NCBI GenBank assembly: GCA_949130495.1
Contig: OX422221.1
Coordinates: 475,993,159-476,057,158, forward strand
Direction of reading: 5' to 3'
Source: Sambucus nigra
Lineage: Eukaryota > Streptophyta > Magnoliopsida > Dipsacales > Adoxaceae
Length of the DNA: 64,000 nucleotides
Of this stretch, positions 45,031 through 57,313 are shown piece after piece. The translations under genes were made by a program, and so were the position numbers. Each line of letters begins with the position of its first letter. Position 1 is the first letter of the stretch. The notes under the pieces are model-generated. The model saw nothing but the letters and a program-made list of their open reading frames with translations. It had not been told where the DNA came from and ran no database searches.

Positions 45031-47000
45031 CTAGCCATCTCCTGGATCGTTCTATTCTTTCTCTCAACAATCCCATTTTGCTGAGGAGTTTTCACAGCAG
45101 AAAACTCATGTTTGATCCCAAGGCTATCACAATAAAGATCTACCTTTGCTTCCTTAAATTCAGTGCCGTTGTCACTACGTATCCTGTTATTAGTGACTCC
45201 GTGTTGATTTTGCAAGACACGGCACTTGGTCGTTAAAAACTCTACAACATCGGATTTTTCTCTCAAAAAACCTATAATGGAGTATCTGGAGAAATCATCC
45301 ACCATCACGAGGATATACCTCTTACCACCCAGACTCTCAGTACGAGTGGGATCCATAAGATCCATGTGTATAAGCTCAAGAACACGAGAGGTGGTACTAG
45401 AATGCAACTTTCTATGAGGACTACGAATTTGTTTTCCCAACTGATAGGGTCCACAAACCGTGGAAGTTGACTTTCCAAGATATGGTAAGCCACGTACTAG
45501 GTCCTTTTTAGCTAAGCGAGTGAGATCTCTAATATTTACGTGACCTAGACGTTGGTGCCATAAATCCATAGGAGTGATCGTGGCGCTGTTGCAGACGAGT
45601 GAGGATGTGGGCTCAGTCCCATAGCAATTATCCTCGGTCCTCACCCCTTGCATCAAAAGTTTACCGGCTTGATTGTAGACATTACACGCATCCCTGTCAA
45701 ACTTTACTGCAAAGTCAGTGTCGCACAGCTGGCTAATGCTGAGAAGGTTTACTTTTAAACCTTTGACGTACAACACATTCTCTATCTTAGGAAATCCTGG
45801 TAACTCTACAGTACCTCGTACTACAATGCTAGACTTGCTCCCATCTCCAAAGGTGACTCTGCCATCCTGATAATCCTCAAGAGATGTAAAACATGAGGCA
45901 TCACCTGTCATATGTCTGGAGCAACCACTGTCAAAATACCACTGTGAGGTATTATGTGCTTTGAGAGAAACATGAACAACAAAATCCTTTTTATCTTTCT
46001 TAGGTACCCAAGAAGTGGTGACCTTTTGTTTGCCTTTGTTGTTGTTGGTTTTAGCTGGAATGTGAGAAGCATTCACTAACGGTAAAGACATCCGTCGGAA
46101 TTCTTCCATCAAACTCTGAGATGTGGCAGCTAAGAACTCAACTCGCTCTTTTAGACTAGAAAACTCATCAGTATGACATGGTGGAGTAGTAGTACGTCGT
46201 GTCCGACCCATGCTATAGCAAAACTCCCTGAGGTGGCCTTTTCTTTTACAATAAGTACAAAAGAACACAGTCAAAGGCGGACCTTGGTTTGCTTTTCTTG
46301 GTCGAACTCTCCTTCGAGGATTTTGACGATGGCCATAGGGATTCGTAGTAAACTCAGGAACTGGTCCAGGAGAAATTTGGGAGGTGGAGGCACCATCATA
46401 ACCAATTCCCTGCCTATCACCAAAACCTAAAGCGGGGCCGAGGAGCATCTTTCCCATTTTCCCTGGTCTGTCCTCGATTTGTACCTTGACTTCCCGTGCT
46501 TTCTCAAGATCATTAGTCAACTGGGAAATAAGGGCTTCAAGTTTCTTCCGAGTTTCCACGGAGGAATGGAGCTCACTCGTAAGACTAGCCACTTGTTTAG
46601 TCAAGTCCCTTCTCTCTTTCTCAAAATTACTCTCTCTCTCTCTAAACAAACTTTCTTTCTCAACACAGGCAGATTCACTCTCTCTCAGGGCGGTGCAGGT
46701 GGAGGACTCTCTCTCTCTCGCTTTTCTTAAATCTTCCTCTAAGCTAGTGATTTTAAGAACTAACGCTTTGTTTTGCTTTTTAGTTTTAAATGACTCAGAA
46801 TACAACTTAGTGTAGGCGCGTTGAATATCACTCTCGCTCTCACTTGTGTCATCCTCCCCCTCACTCACATCGATCTCACTGTCGAGGTGTCCTTGTGATG
46901 CATCATCCTCATCGTCGTGAGGAGAACTAGTAGTGATCACATGACTAGCCATGAATGCGGTGAAGTTACAATCATGCGGTGACTCATCTTCGAAATCCAC
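45021..47000 (-). pseudogene. SIRE gag C-part, protease and integrase N-part
   Basis: In order: acidic start, coiled coil, zinc knuckle CTYCKRKGHLREFC (CX2CX4HX4C), aspartic protease DSGCSRHMTG near 45920, pre-integrase DLWHQRLGHVN, and the integrase core with MDLMDP, RSDNGTEF and PQQNGIVERKNR. The second Cys of the integrase zinc-binding region is Tyr (CGPYQLGKQ), probably damaging. It ends at the frameshift in EMARCF. Confidence 0.9.
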
Positions 47001-47326
47001 CGACTCGACCTCACTCTCGTCGCTAAAGGTAGCATTAACGACAACTTTCCCTTTCTCTCTGTTCAGACGTGTGGCACACTAAAAGGCTCTATGACCCCTA
47101 CCGTCTCACTCAAAGCATCTCTGACTTTCTTTCTTAGGAGGATCTTTAAAAACTTTTTCATTTTTCTTTTCAAACTTATTTTTCTCAAATTTCTTTTTAT
47201 CTTTAAAATTGCCATTTTTCTTAAATTTGAGAATCCTTTTGAATTTTTTTGCAAAAAGAGCCAAATCATCTAAGTCAAAATCACAATCAGAATCTGACGT
47301 GTCAGTCTATCTCTTTCTAGATGACT

Positions 47327-48055
47327 CTATCTCTTTCTAGCCGACCCCTCACTCTTTATCTCTTGGGCATTAAGTGCAATTCCCTTATCTTTAGACTTAG
47401 CAGTTTTAGGGAACATATCAATTTCATATGTTTGCAAATCTCCTACAAGTTCTTCCAATTTTAGCGTATTTAAATTACCCATAGAATTTAGTACTGTGAC
47501 TTTAGGGATAAAACTCTTCGGCAAAGAACGAAGAATCTTTTTAACAACTCTAGCATTAGGAATATGTTCACCAAGATTAAAGCTAGTATTAACAATGTCA
47601 GAAAGTCTAGCATAAAAATCATCAAAACATTCAGTCTCATGCATGGTGATGGTTTCAAATTGAGTTGTCAGATTGTGCAATTTAGACTCTTTCACAGCAT
47701 TAGTTCCTTCATAGGTGAGTTGTAAAACATCTCATGCCTCTTTTGACGTGGTGCACGTCATTATGCGTTTGAACTCATCAGGTGTGACAGAACCAGAAAT
47801 AGCACTTAGACCCTTAGAATTGAATGAAGACCATCTAAATTCGTCTTCAGTCTAAGAAGTGACAGGTTTTAAATTGATCACATTATCCACAGTGACGGAG
47901 GGAGGTGTCCACCCTCTTTTAACCAAAATCCAGACACGTTCATTAATGGATTTTAGTGCAGATCTCATACGGGCTTTCCAATATGCATAGTTTGTCCCGT
48001 AAAAAACTGGCACTTTATTATATAACTTCTCCATAATGAACACACTCATTTTCAA
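47327..48055 (-). pseudogene. SIRE gag N-terminal part
   Basis: Begins near VPVFYGTNYAYWKARM and KSINERVWILVKRGW (DUF4219/UBN2-type gag). Stops interrupt it at about 47850 and 47730. It resumes with YARLSDIVNTSFNLGEHIP and LVGDLQTYEIDMFPK. A further stop separates it from the frame beginning at 47000. Confidence 0.85.
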
Positions 48056-48126
48056 AAACCAATTTTTCAGAAAATTGATATCTTAGAAAAATTTTGCGGA
48101 AAATTACACGGTAAAATTGTGTAACT

Positions 48127-48139
48127 GGCTCTGATACCA
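48127..48139 (-). other. SIRE primer-binding site (tRNA-iMet)
   Basis: Minus-strand TGGTATCAGAGCC, three bases from the 5' LTR. Confidence 0.9.
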
Positions 48140-48142
48140 ATT

Positions 48143-49014
48143 TGAGAGTGCGCGTGCGTTCAAATAGAGATATTATTTAATTAAACACAGTTTTAACCCA
48201 ATTAAATCCTAAACATGCAACTATATGTGATTGAACAAGATGATAACATATGCAAGAACATTCAAACACATGCATGTGAGGAAAAATCCCCCAAAGGGGC
48301 AAAACCATTTATTTTCATTATAATATTGTAACTGTACAATTTCGGATTACAATGAAAATACAAGTGACTAAGAATTACCCTCAGGTGTCGGATTCTGTAG
48401 TCGCCGACTGGAAATATCCCTTTCCAGGAGGCCTGCAATGAAAAAGAAGAGCGGTCTTCTTCACAAGGGTTGAACAACAACGGTTTGTGTTCTAGGGTTA
48501 CCAAAAGTGATTCACAAATGTATGTGAGGTTGTGTGAATCAAACCATGAGTTTGGAACTCATAAAAGTGAAGACTTTTAGGTTTATGAACTCTGAAAATT
48601 GTATGCATAAGTCTTGCAAAACCAACTCTCCGTAGTGGGATTAAATAAGGAACTCTAAGCCTAAAAAATCTCTGCACGATCTGGCTGAGTTTATCCCAGG
48701 CGGACCGGTCCGGGTCTGAGGTGGATCGATCCGAGTAGGCGGACCGATTCTTTTTATATTTGTCTTCTTCGATTAGCAATCAGTCCGGGGTGTACTGGCT
48801 TTTCAGCAGGCGGATCGGTCCGATAAAGGGGCGAATCGGCCCGGGGTCGGATCGGTTCATTTTCTATGGGCGGACCGGTCCGGCCTATCAGACTTTAATT
48901 CCTCTTCTTATTTTGATATTCGGATCCGTTGATGACTGTATGCATCTTGAATTTCTTCAACGGTGTAACGGCGTACGACATAACAACTTGATAATGGACA
49001 AAAATGTCCTTACA
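48143..49014 (-). repeat. SIRE 5' LTR
   Basis: 872 bp. Perfect palindromes CGGACCGGTCCG lie at 48701-48712 and 48871-48882 among related motifs. A TATA-like TTATTTAA on the minus strand lies at about 48645. It differs from the 3' LTR at roughly 45 sites (eye count), many of them C/T or G/A changes within the CG-rich motifs. Confidence 0.92.
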
Positions 49015-49019
49015 TGGCG

Positions 49020-52000
49020 TACATAGGTTGAATCAACTTCATGGAACTCGTTTAGAGATTCCAGATATTATGTATTGCTACAGATGGGTTACCAGTGATA
49101 GTACTTTCTATTTAAAAACTAGGTTTTTGAATAGATCATTGTTGTCAATCTTCCCGATGCCAATAGGGATTATTTTGATCATGGGATTGTGATGAAAAAT
49201 TGGCAACATCCTCCATTAAATGGAGATGCTGTATACCAAGGTCCCAGGTGTCCACTTTATGGCAATATGATAGGTTATTTTTATTTTTAAAATCTTGTTT
49301 TCTTTGTATTTGATAAAATGCATCACTGACTTTTGATTTTTATTTGTTACACTTGACAGTAAAAGGAAACCTCCAAAAGAAACCGAGGTTAATATAAAGA
49401 ATTTAAAACTTATCTGGGGCTTGCACCAATTTGTAGCTGAAGAGCACGTTAGATCTGCTTCTTATTTGCTGCAATACAGTAGCTACACTTCGTCTTTTAT
49501 TGCTCGTCCTCATCCTGTGGTGGTTGGTCTCGACCAAGTACCAACCTCTGAAACCAGTGTGGAAGGTTCTTCTTCTGACTTAAGCATTCCCATCACTGAT
49601 CTGATGAAGAAGAGAAAAGCTCCTGACTTTTTTGACAAGTCTTCCTCTGCCACTGTGGAGGCAAAGAAAAGTAAACAAGATGTCCCAGAAGAAGGGACAA
49701 AGACTATAGAGGTACCCCCTCCCATTGCTGCCAAAGAAGCTGGCGAGAAGCCCCCTATGCCTCCGAGTAAGACTGTTGTCATCTCCCCATAGATATAATA
49801 TCTTTAATTGAAAATGCTCATGCTCCTCTGAGGGGATTAAAAAGAAGTTCTTGTGAGAGACCTGCTGAACCTATCTCTCAACCTTCAAATGTTGAAGTTA
49901 GTGTTCCAGCTTTTGTTGCTCCGAGCTCTGCTGTGAGCTTGGTAAGATCCTGGACTGTTCCAGAATCCCAAGGTGTTGAAGACACCTTTTTTCTCAAGAA
50001 ACTTACTACACTGGCTGCTTAACACATTACTTCAGTAAGTATCCTTAGCTTGAACCCTTTAGTTTTTATTACTATGTTCATGTATTGACTTAAAGTTCTT
50101 TCTTTTTTCAGCTTGTGACGTGTTTTAATATCATTTTGAAGAAATATGAAGCTATCAGGGCTTCAAGCTCCTCGAGTGGAGTAGAAGAAGCTTTTGTTGG
50201 ACTAATCCAGTCTTTGAAGGAATCTCGTCAGAAGTACGAGGAAGAAAAAGTTGCTTGGGAGAAGCAATTGAAATTTGTTAAATCGAATCGAGATCAGGCT
50301 GAAACTGCCTCCAAAGAGTTGGAGAAAAAATTGAAGGAGGCTGAACAGAGCAAAAGGAGCTTGAGGTCAAGCTTAAATCTTCTGAGGAGAATGTTTCTAG
50401 GCTTTAAGATGTCGAGCGACACAAGACAGAGGTAGAAGAGAAGCTGAAGTCTACCGAAGAGCTCCTTAGGGAGAGGACCTCCTTAAAGAAGGCAAAAAGG
50501 AAAGCTGTAGTTAAAAAATCATTCAGTGCTGGTTGGGACAAAGGTTGGAACAAGGGCCTGGTTGTCATATGTTCTCAAATAGAGTATTCCAGTGTCAAAT
50601 ATTTTAGGGATGGATGGGTAGCAGCCTTAAAGAAGTTGAAGGTTGCTGAAACTTCTGAGTTGTTCCAAGAGCATACTAATGGCCCTCCTCCCTCTCCTGG
50701 GAAAGAAGAAGAGGATAAAGCTCTTTCAGATGAATCTTCAATGATGACTGGAGATCAGGTCCCTACTGTTCCTATTGTTCGACCTTTCGAGCAACTCCAA
50801 TCAGCCAACACTTCTACCGAGCAGCTACCCTTGCCCTCCGAGCAACCAACCCTTTCATCCAAACCGTCCAACGAAGTAATGGGAAATAAGGAGAAGGTGT
50901 AAAGTTATTCGGGTCTTTTATTTGATTTATTTCTTGAATGTAACTTTGAACTATGTTTACCTTTATTATGAGGAATAAAATTTGAACTTCAGTTGTTCAT
51001 CTTGAATTTCTCTCTTACTGACTCTGTTCGCATAATTGTTGTTGATTTTGTTTTGTCTTTGCTAGTTTGTGGCCAGAATGGAACTTTTATCAGCTCATGA
51101 CACAGAGTTGATGAAGAAATGTAATGACTATTTCAAAGCTGGTCATGCTAATTTTACTGAGGCCCAAATAGTTGACATCCTCGGACCAGATGCCTCTGAA
51201 CGAGCAACTGATGCTTATCAATACTTGAAGTGCCTGCTTGATCGTGCTGTAGCCAGCAATATGTCCTACTATGAAATGATTGAAGATATTCAAGGAACGA
51301 TCGAGGAACTTCAACAACAGTATAAAGAATCCACTACCCTTTTGCATCAAGGATACGAGAAAAAATATCAACAATTGAGTGCTGACAAAGGGTATGACAA
51401 ATTCATCTCTGCTCATGAAAAGAAGGAGAGTGTTCTGAAGCTTGAAATTGAAGAACATAAGAATATCGCCAATTTGTTGGAGCAGGAGAACATTGCTTTG
51501 CAGGAGGAAATAAAATAACTTAAATCTGCTGCCTCTTCCTCGGGAGCCTTGGTCCCCATTAATGATGAAGGTTTTTCTTTCTTAGAGGTAAAAAATGCTG
51601 ACTTACGAGATGAGTTAGAAACTTTGAAACGAGCTTGACCCTCCATATCTACTCGTGGTAGAGCAAGATCTTCTCGTGGACGAGCAAGGGCTGGTCGGGT
51701 CCCCATTGGAAAAGCGAGAACTCAGTATGCTTTAGAGAACCAAGCCGTTCAGTTGATGGCGAAGAACCAAGCCTTTGCAGAAATGTCTAAAAAGATTCTG
51801 AATTTCACCGACCAACTCTTCGCCTAGAGTTCTGCTCTTGAAAGTAAAGAAATTCTTGCGAAGAAGCTCTACGAGCGACTGGAGAGGTTAACTTATCAGT
51901 TTCACAAACAACCCAGAGAATTTTGGATGGCCGGGTATAATTAATCTCTGTTCCATCTTGATGCTCGAATACAACAGTCGAATAATGAGGGGTACAAGAA

Positions 52001-52358
52001 GGGATGGTTGAACGCTATGTGTGTGCTAAAATTGGAGCAGGGGCACTACTTATGGGATTACTATGAGCCTGGAGTGCTCGATTTGAGCGTGCCTCCTTTT
52101 AAGCTTGATATTAGTTGGATTCCTGCTCGTGCAATTCCTCGATGCCTGATTCCCAAGTATCTCGGTGATTACAGTCTTCATGCCAACTTTGAGATATCTC
52201 GCCCAGAGCACTTGCTTGATCGGCCATCCGTAATGAATGTTAGAATGCTGCGAGATGTAAACTTTATAAATTCCCCTTATACATTAGATGATCCTCCAGC
52301 CGGGGTAGAACCTGTTTCAAAAGTAGAGGGGAAGAAACCAATAGAGTACGATATTTGA
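49020..52358 (+). pseudogene. Gypsy2 antisense gene, remainder
   Basis: Continues exon 1 after the SIRE (RLNQLHGTRLEIPDIMYCYRW) to about 49273. The Gypsy1 acceptor TTTGCAG is altered here (TTACAC). Homologous exon 2 spans about 49350-50034, exon 3 about 50112-50902 and exon 4 about 51057-52358. It has stops at 49790, 50435, 51516 and others, and frameshifts. Conserved pieces include LIQSLKESRQKYEEEK, MELLSAHD, YQYLKCLLDRAV and LDISWIPARAIPR. The donor-like GTGTAA after KEK at 50898 and the acceptor TTGCTAG near 51065 are kept. Confidence 0.85.
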
Positions 52359-52477
52359 TGTAATGAATTAGACTTCATATCTTGTGTAATCTGCTTTGCT
52401 TTAATGAAGAAAAAGTTTATCTTTTGCCATTTTCATTTTCTTAGAAATAATTTATAGAATGTCCTTGTTTGTTGGTT

Positions 52478-52479
<2 letters not shown>

Positions 52480-52550
<71 letters not shown>
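52480..52550. repeat. (TA)n microsatellite
   Basis: About 35 uninterrupted AT dinucleotides between the antisense gene end and the minisatellite. It could extrude as a cruciform; assembly length may be uncertain. Confidence 0.9.
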
Positions 52551-52554
<4 letters not shown>

Positions 52555-52733
52555 TTATACTATACTTATCCCATTTGTTGTTTGATTATAGTGACTTGTC
52601 ACTCTTTAGGCCTAAGTAATGGAATTATTTACATCCCATGTTCTTGCTTAGTTATAGTAATCTCGTATGAATTACCTTGTTGCCTAGACAATGAATGCCT
52701 TGGGAGGTTGTCCAGCTACTTGCCTAGTTTGGT

Positions 52734-53133
52734 ACCAACCAACTGGAGTTGGTGGTAATGAGTTTCCGACCAACCAGAGTTGGTGGTAATTGATTTTCCT
52801 ACCAACCAGAGTAGATGGTATTGAGTTACCGACCAACCAAAGTTGGTGGTAATGAGTTCTCGACTAACCGGAGTTGGTGGTAATTGATTTGCCGATCAAC
52901 CGAAGTTGGTGGTATTGAATTACCGACCAACCGGAGTTGGTGGTAATGAGTTCCCGACCAACCGAAGTTGGTGGTAATTGATTTGCCGACCAATCGGAGT
53001 TGGTGGTAATTGATTTGCCGACAAACCAGAGTTGGCGGTTTTGAGTTCCCGACCAACCGGAGTTAGTGGTATTGAGTTCCCAACCAACCGGAGTTGGTGG
53101 TAATTGATTTACCGACCAACCGGAGTTGGTGGT
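52734..53133. repeat. Gypsy2 minisatellite with hairpin units
   Basis: Thirteen units of about 31-32 bp, most with an ACCAACCGGAGTTGGT-type core, an inverted repeat with a 4-base loop. Spacers fall into three types (AATGAGTTYC, AATTGATTT, ATTGARTTAC) that run A-B-C-A-B-C in the first six units and are mixed later. The array sits between the convergent ends of the antisense gene and pol. The complementary strand encodes short frames, which are artefacts of the repeat. Confidence 0.9.
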
Positions 53134-53390
53134 GTGTTGCTCTGAATTTGGGTTTGTGTAGTGTGTAGCACTAATATTCCGAAAAAATTCAACAAAAAGG
53201 AAATGGGGGTGAAACATCACTTTATTCATTTTGAAAGAACTGTGTTACATAGGAATTTTAACTACTGATAATACTTGCGCAGATGCTCTGCATTCCATGC
53301 TTTCTTGAATTCTTCTCCTTCCAAAGTTTCAATCCTGTATGTCCCTGGACGAACAACTTCTGTTACTCTGTAGGGTCCATGCTAGTTGGC

Positions 53391-54131
53391 TTACAGTTTG
53401 TTATGCTTTTGGATCACTTTCTTCAGCACATAGTCCCCTTCCTTCAAATCAAACTTCTTCACTCTTTTGTTGTAGAACAAAGCTGTTCGTTGTTGATATG
53501 CTGCATTCCTGATTGCTGCTTCTTCCCTAACTTCTTCGAGCATATCCAGGTCTAATCTTCTCATCAAGTCATTGACAGGAGAATTGAAATTCAGTACCCT
53601 ATGTGTGGATAGACCCAATTCAGCAGGTATGAAAGCCTCACTTCTAAATGTCAACATGTATGGAGACTCCCGTGTTGCTGTTCGTGGTGTAGTGCGATAA
53701 GCCCATAACACAGAGTGTAGCTCGTTGATCCAATTTCCCTTTGCATCATCCAGCCGCTTTTTCAGGCCATTCAGTAGAGTCATGTTTGTCACTTCAGTTT
53801 ACCCATTGCTCTGTGGATGGCCTGGCGCGGAATGGATTTTCAATACATTAGATTGATGACAATATGAAACGAATTCCTCATTGTCAAACTGGGTTCCATG
53901 GTCACTGATGAATGCATGGGGAAGACTATATCTGTAAATAATATTCTTCCAAATAAACTGATAGACATTGCCATATGTCATATCAATGAGAGGCTCAACT
54001 TCCACCCATTTAGTAAAGTAATCCACAACTACCATGAGGTATTTGAATCTTCCTTTGGTCATTGGAAGTGGGCCGACCAAGTCTATCCCCCACATGGAAA
54101 ATGTCCAAGGGGACGTTATGGGTGTTAGCAA
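53391..54131 (-). pseudogene. Gypsy2 integrase core and C-part
   Basis: WGIDLVGPLP near 54090, FISDHGTQFDN near 53900 and HPQSNG at about 53815, followed by a TAA, then the remaining integrase (NRTLL-like to KKVIQKHNKL), which ends at another stop. Confidence 0.85.
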
Positions 54132-54134
54132 TGC

Positions 54135-55088
54135 TTAAGGAGTTCTTCGGATGGAAGAGAAACGTTGGCATTTATCGCATTTCTTAGCATTAGCTGCACA
54201 ATCAGCTCTCATCGTTGGCCAGTAATACCCCTGCGTTGTTATTCTTTGCAACAACGTCTGACCTACTACATGAGATCCACAAGTCCCTTCGTGTACCTCT
54301 TCGATAAAGTCTTTAACTTTGGAGGGATGGACACATCTTTGTAGTCCTGCGATGATTACTCGTCTATACAAAATGCCACTGGTCAATACATAATGAGCAG
54401 CTTTAAACTTCAGTTTCTTGGCTGCGAGTTTATCAGTTGGCAAAGCCCCCTCTTCAATATAGTCCCTGATGGGGTCCATCCAAGATGGTCCCAAGTCGAA
54501 GGCAATGAAGTTCATCGTCAAATCTTCGTCTATGCTCCGACCAACCAGGATTTCTATTGGGATTATTCTTCGTAGCTCGGTGCATGTGGCTGATGCTAGT
54601 CGAGCTAGGGCGTCTGCTTTTGCATTCTCCAATCTAGATATTCTGATCAACTGAACAGTAGTAAAACTCGATACAACCTCCATTGCTTTCGCATGATACT
54701 TGACCATTAATTCTCCTTTTGCTGCATACACCCCCAGAATTTGATTCACGATTAACTGGGAATCACTGAATACAATGACCTGCTCTGCCTTCATGGTTTT
54801 GGCGAAACTTAGACCCACGATCATTGCTTCATATTCGGCATCATTATTAGAAGCCTTAAATTGGAAGCGTAGAGCATACTCCACATAAATCTCATCCGGA
54901 CTGTTTAAAACAATTCCTGCTCCACTTCCTGTAGTGCACAAAGAGCCATCTACGTACAAATTCCATACAGGTACCTCATTGTCAAACTCTTGATCAGACA
55001 GAGTTCCTCCGTGGAATATTTGATGTTTCCTTTTATCTTCCTTCGGCATTTCTCGTTGCTCGTTGATTGTCTTCTCTTGATCGTCCAT
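54135..55088 (-). pseudogene. Gypsy2 archaeal-type RNase H and integrase zinc region
   Basis: Second RNase H from WNLYVDGSLCT (near 54960) with NNDAEYEAMIVGLSFA; then the HHCC region ending CDKCQRFSS. A 317-codon open piece. Confidence 0.85.
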
Positions 55089-55795
55089 AGATGGAAGTTG
55101 GTTGGGGGTTAAATTTGGTGATCCCGTAACATCTACGGGTTGGTCTGTATTAAACTCCTGTTCTTCGGGGGTATCAGAATGAGTGAATTCTGCGATAAAA
55201 TCAACTACTGCCTTCCCCTTGAGCTACGATCTAGGCTCATAAACTATATCATATTCGCCAAGTTCTACTGCCCAGTACATCAATCTTCCTGATTTCTATG
55301 GTTTATGCAGAGCCTGTCTCAATGGCATATCAGTATACACCACTATATTATGGGCTTGGAAGTATGGTCTCATCCTTCTACTTGCTTCAATTACTGCCAG
55401 TGCTAACTTTTCAAGTCTTGGATATCTGATCTCTGCTCCTCGGAAGGCCTTGCTGGTGTAGTAGACCGATTTTTATACTCCATCTTCCACTCTTATCAAC
55501 GCCGAGCTAACTGCGTTCTCTAAAACTGCCAGATAAAGTGTAATCTTTCTCCCATCAATGGTCTAGATAATAATGAAGGAGTCCCCAGATGTTTCTTCAA
55601 CTCTTGGAAGGCCTTCTCGCATTCATCATTCCACTCAAAAGTTTTTCGGAGTGTTTTGAAGAATGAGAGGCATCTGTTTGTTGCTCGTGACACAAATCTG
55701 TTGAGTGCTGCAACTCTCCTTGTGAGACTTTGCACCTCCTTCTTCGTAGTTGGAGATCGCAGTTCTAGTAGGGCCTTGATCTTTTCGGGGTTCGC
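55089..55795 (-). pseudogene. Gypsy2 RT end and first RNase H (broken)
   Basis: Contains VAALNRFVSRATNRCLSFFKTLRK and, in other frames, remains of the first RNase H (YYTSKAFRGAE-like at about 55450). Several stops and a frameshift near 55540. Confidence 0.75.
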
Positions 55796-56635
55796 CTAAA
55801 TACCTCGCTGGTTAACAATGTATCCGGGAAACATGCCTTCTCGCACCTCGAATATGCACTTGGTGGGATTTAACTTCATTTGATATCTCTCTAGTTGTTC
55901 AAAGGTCTGACCTAAGTCAACTAGATGATCAGCAGCTTTCTTTCTCTTCGTCAGCATATCGTCAACATAAACCTCCATATTATGACTGATTTGCTTCGCA
56001 AACACCTTGTTCATCAGCTGCTGATATGTTGCACCTGCATTTTTAAGTCCGAAAGGCATAACATTATAGCAATAAGTTCCCCTTGAGGTGATAAAAGAGT
56101 TACTCTCCCTGTCCTCAGGCTTTATTTTAATCTTGTTGTAACCACAATAAGCATCCATGAAACTCAATAATTCGTGTCCCGAGGTAGCATCCACCAATTG
56201 ATCAATTCGGGGTAAAGGAAAATGATCCTTTGGGCATGCCTTATTAAGATCAGTGAAGTCTACACACATCCTCCACTTGTTATTTTTCTTATTTACCATC
56301 ACCACATTTTCTAGCCAGTCAGGATACTTGACGTCCTCAATAAAGAAGGCTTTTTGTAGTTTCTCTACTTCCTCCTGTATAGCTTGATTCTTTTCAGGGC
56401 TGAACACCCTCCTTCGCTGTTTTACCGGCTTGACCTCCTTGTTCACGTTGAGCTGGTGGCACAAGAAACGGGGATCTATCCCTGGCATGTCTTCACGACT
56501 CCATGCGAAAGTCTGTTTTCTACATCTTAGAAATTCCATCAGTTCTAGTTTTATTGATACATCCAATGATGCACTAATTTGGGTTATTCGTTCTGGGTGC
56601 TCGTCGTCCAGAATGATACTTTTGGCGGCTTCCAT
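55796..56635 (-). pseudogene. Gypsy2 RT
   Basis: KNNKWRMCVDFTDLNKACPK, DAYCGYNKIKIKPEDRESN, MPFGLKNAGATYQQ and the catalytic YVDDML near 55965. It retains Glu after KPEDR, where Gypsy1 has a stop. Confidence 0.88.
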
Positions 56636-56662
56636 GACCTAATGTTTCAATCTCTGCATCTT

Positions 56663-57313
56663 TTATTTCATCCACTTGGTATGTAGTAGTCTTCTTCCTG
56701 GATTCTTCTCGTTCTTCCAGTTCGGCAGATGAATAGAGCATTCCCGAGCTACTTTCTGGTCGCCTTTCACAACTCCCACAACAAAATTGGTTGGGAATTT
56801 TAAATATTGATGTACACGAGATGGTACTTCTTCGAACTTATTTAGACCTACCCTTCCCATAATGATGTGTTAAGCTGATTGGACATTTTTATCCATTACG
56901 AAGAAGCGTACCCTTTCTATTCGACAAGCAGGCCAAGTACCAATAAGCATATCCAACTTGATCGTCCCAAGTGGAAAAACCTTTTTGCCAGTAAAATCGA
57001 GGTGGCTCCTATGACAGGGATCCAACTGGGCTAACTTCAGATTCAAACTGTCAAAACATGGGTAGAACATGATATCGGTCGTGCTGCCATTATCCACCAG
57101 TACTTGTGAAATCACCACCTCCTTCATTCTCATCTTGATTACCAATGGGTCATCATGAGGATATAGTACACCTACCAGGTCATTCTTGGAGAAACCAATG
57201 ACTAGTTTGTCCTTATTCACCTTCCTCGGGCGATCATCTTCAGCCAAGTTTATTCGCTGTATGTACGAGCAAGCTTGAGCTTCATTGAGGTAAGATTTTC
57301 TCTCCGCAGTCAA
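56663..57313 (-). pseudogene. Gypsy2 protease region
   Basis: Protease active-site stretch LVDNGSTTD near 57090 and RVGLNKFEEVPS downstream, separated by a stop near 56868. Confidence 0.8.

Larger units (their letters stand above)
40509..49014 (-). mobile_element. SIRE/Maximus-lineage Ty1-copia element
   Basis: An 8,506-bp element with a perfect duplication TGGCG (40504-40508, 49015-49019). On the minus strand: 5' LTR 48143-49014, PBS for initiator tRNA-Met, gag, protease, integrase, RT, RNase H, about 1.5 kb without genes, PPT and 3' LTR 40509-41387. RT and RNase H wording (VEQPKGFEDP, LSTAEAEYIAVGS) fits the SIRE/Maximus group. It is inactive as it stands: gag has stops and pol has a frameshift near 45025. 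It lies inside exon 1 of the Gypsy2 antisense gene. Confidence 0.92.

Noticed and set aside
52459..52758. 99-codon frame with a long Tyr-Ile repeat
   Set aside because: Translation of the (TA)n microsatellite.
52826..53229. Minus-strand frames of repeated Thr/Asn/Gly residues
   Set aside because: They arise from the 31-32 bp minisatellite; no start context or conservation.
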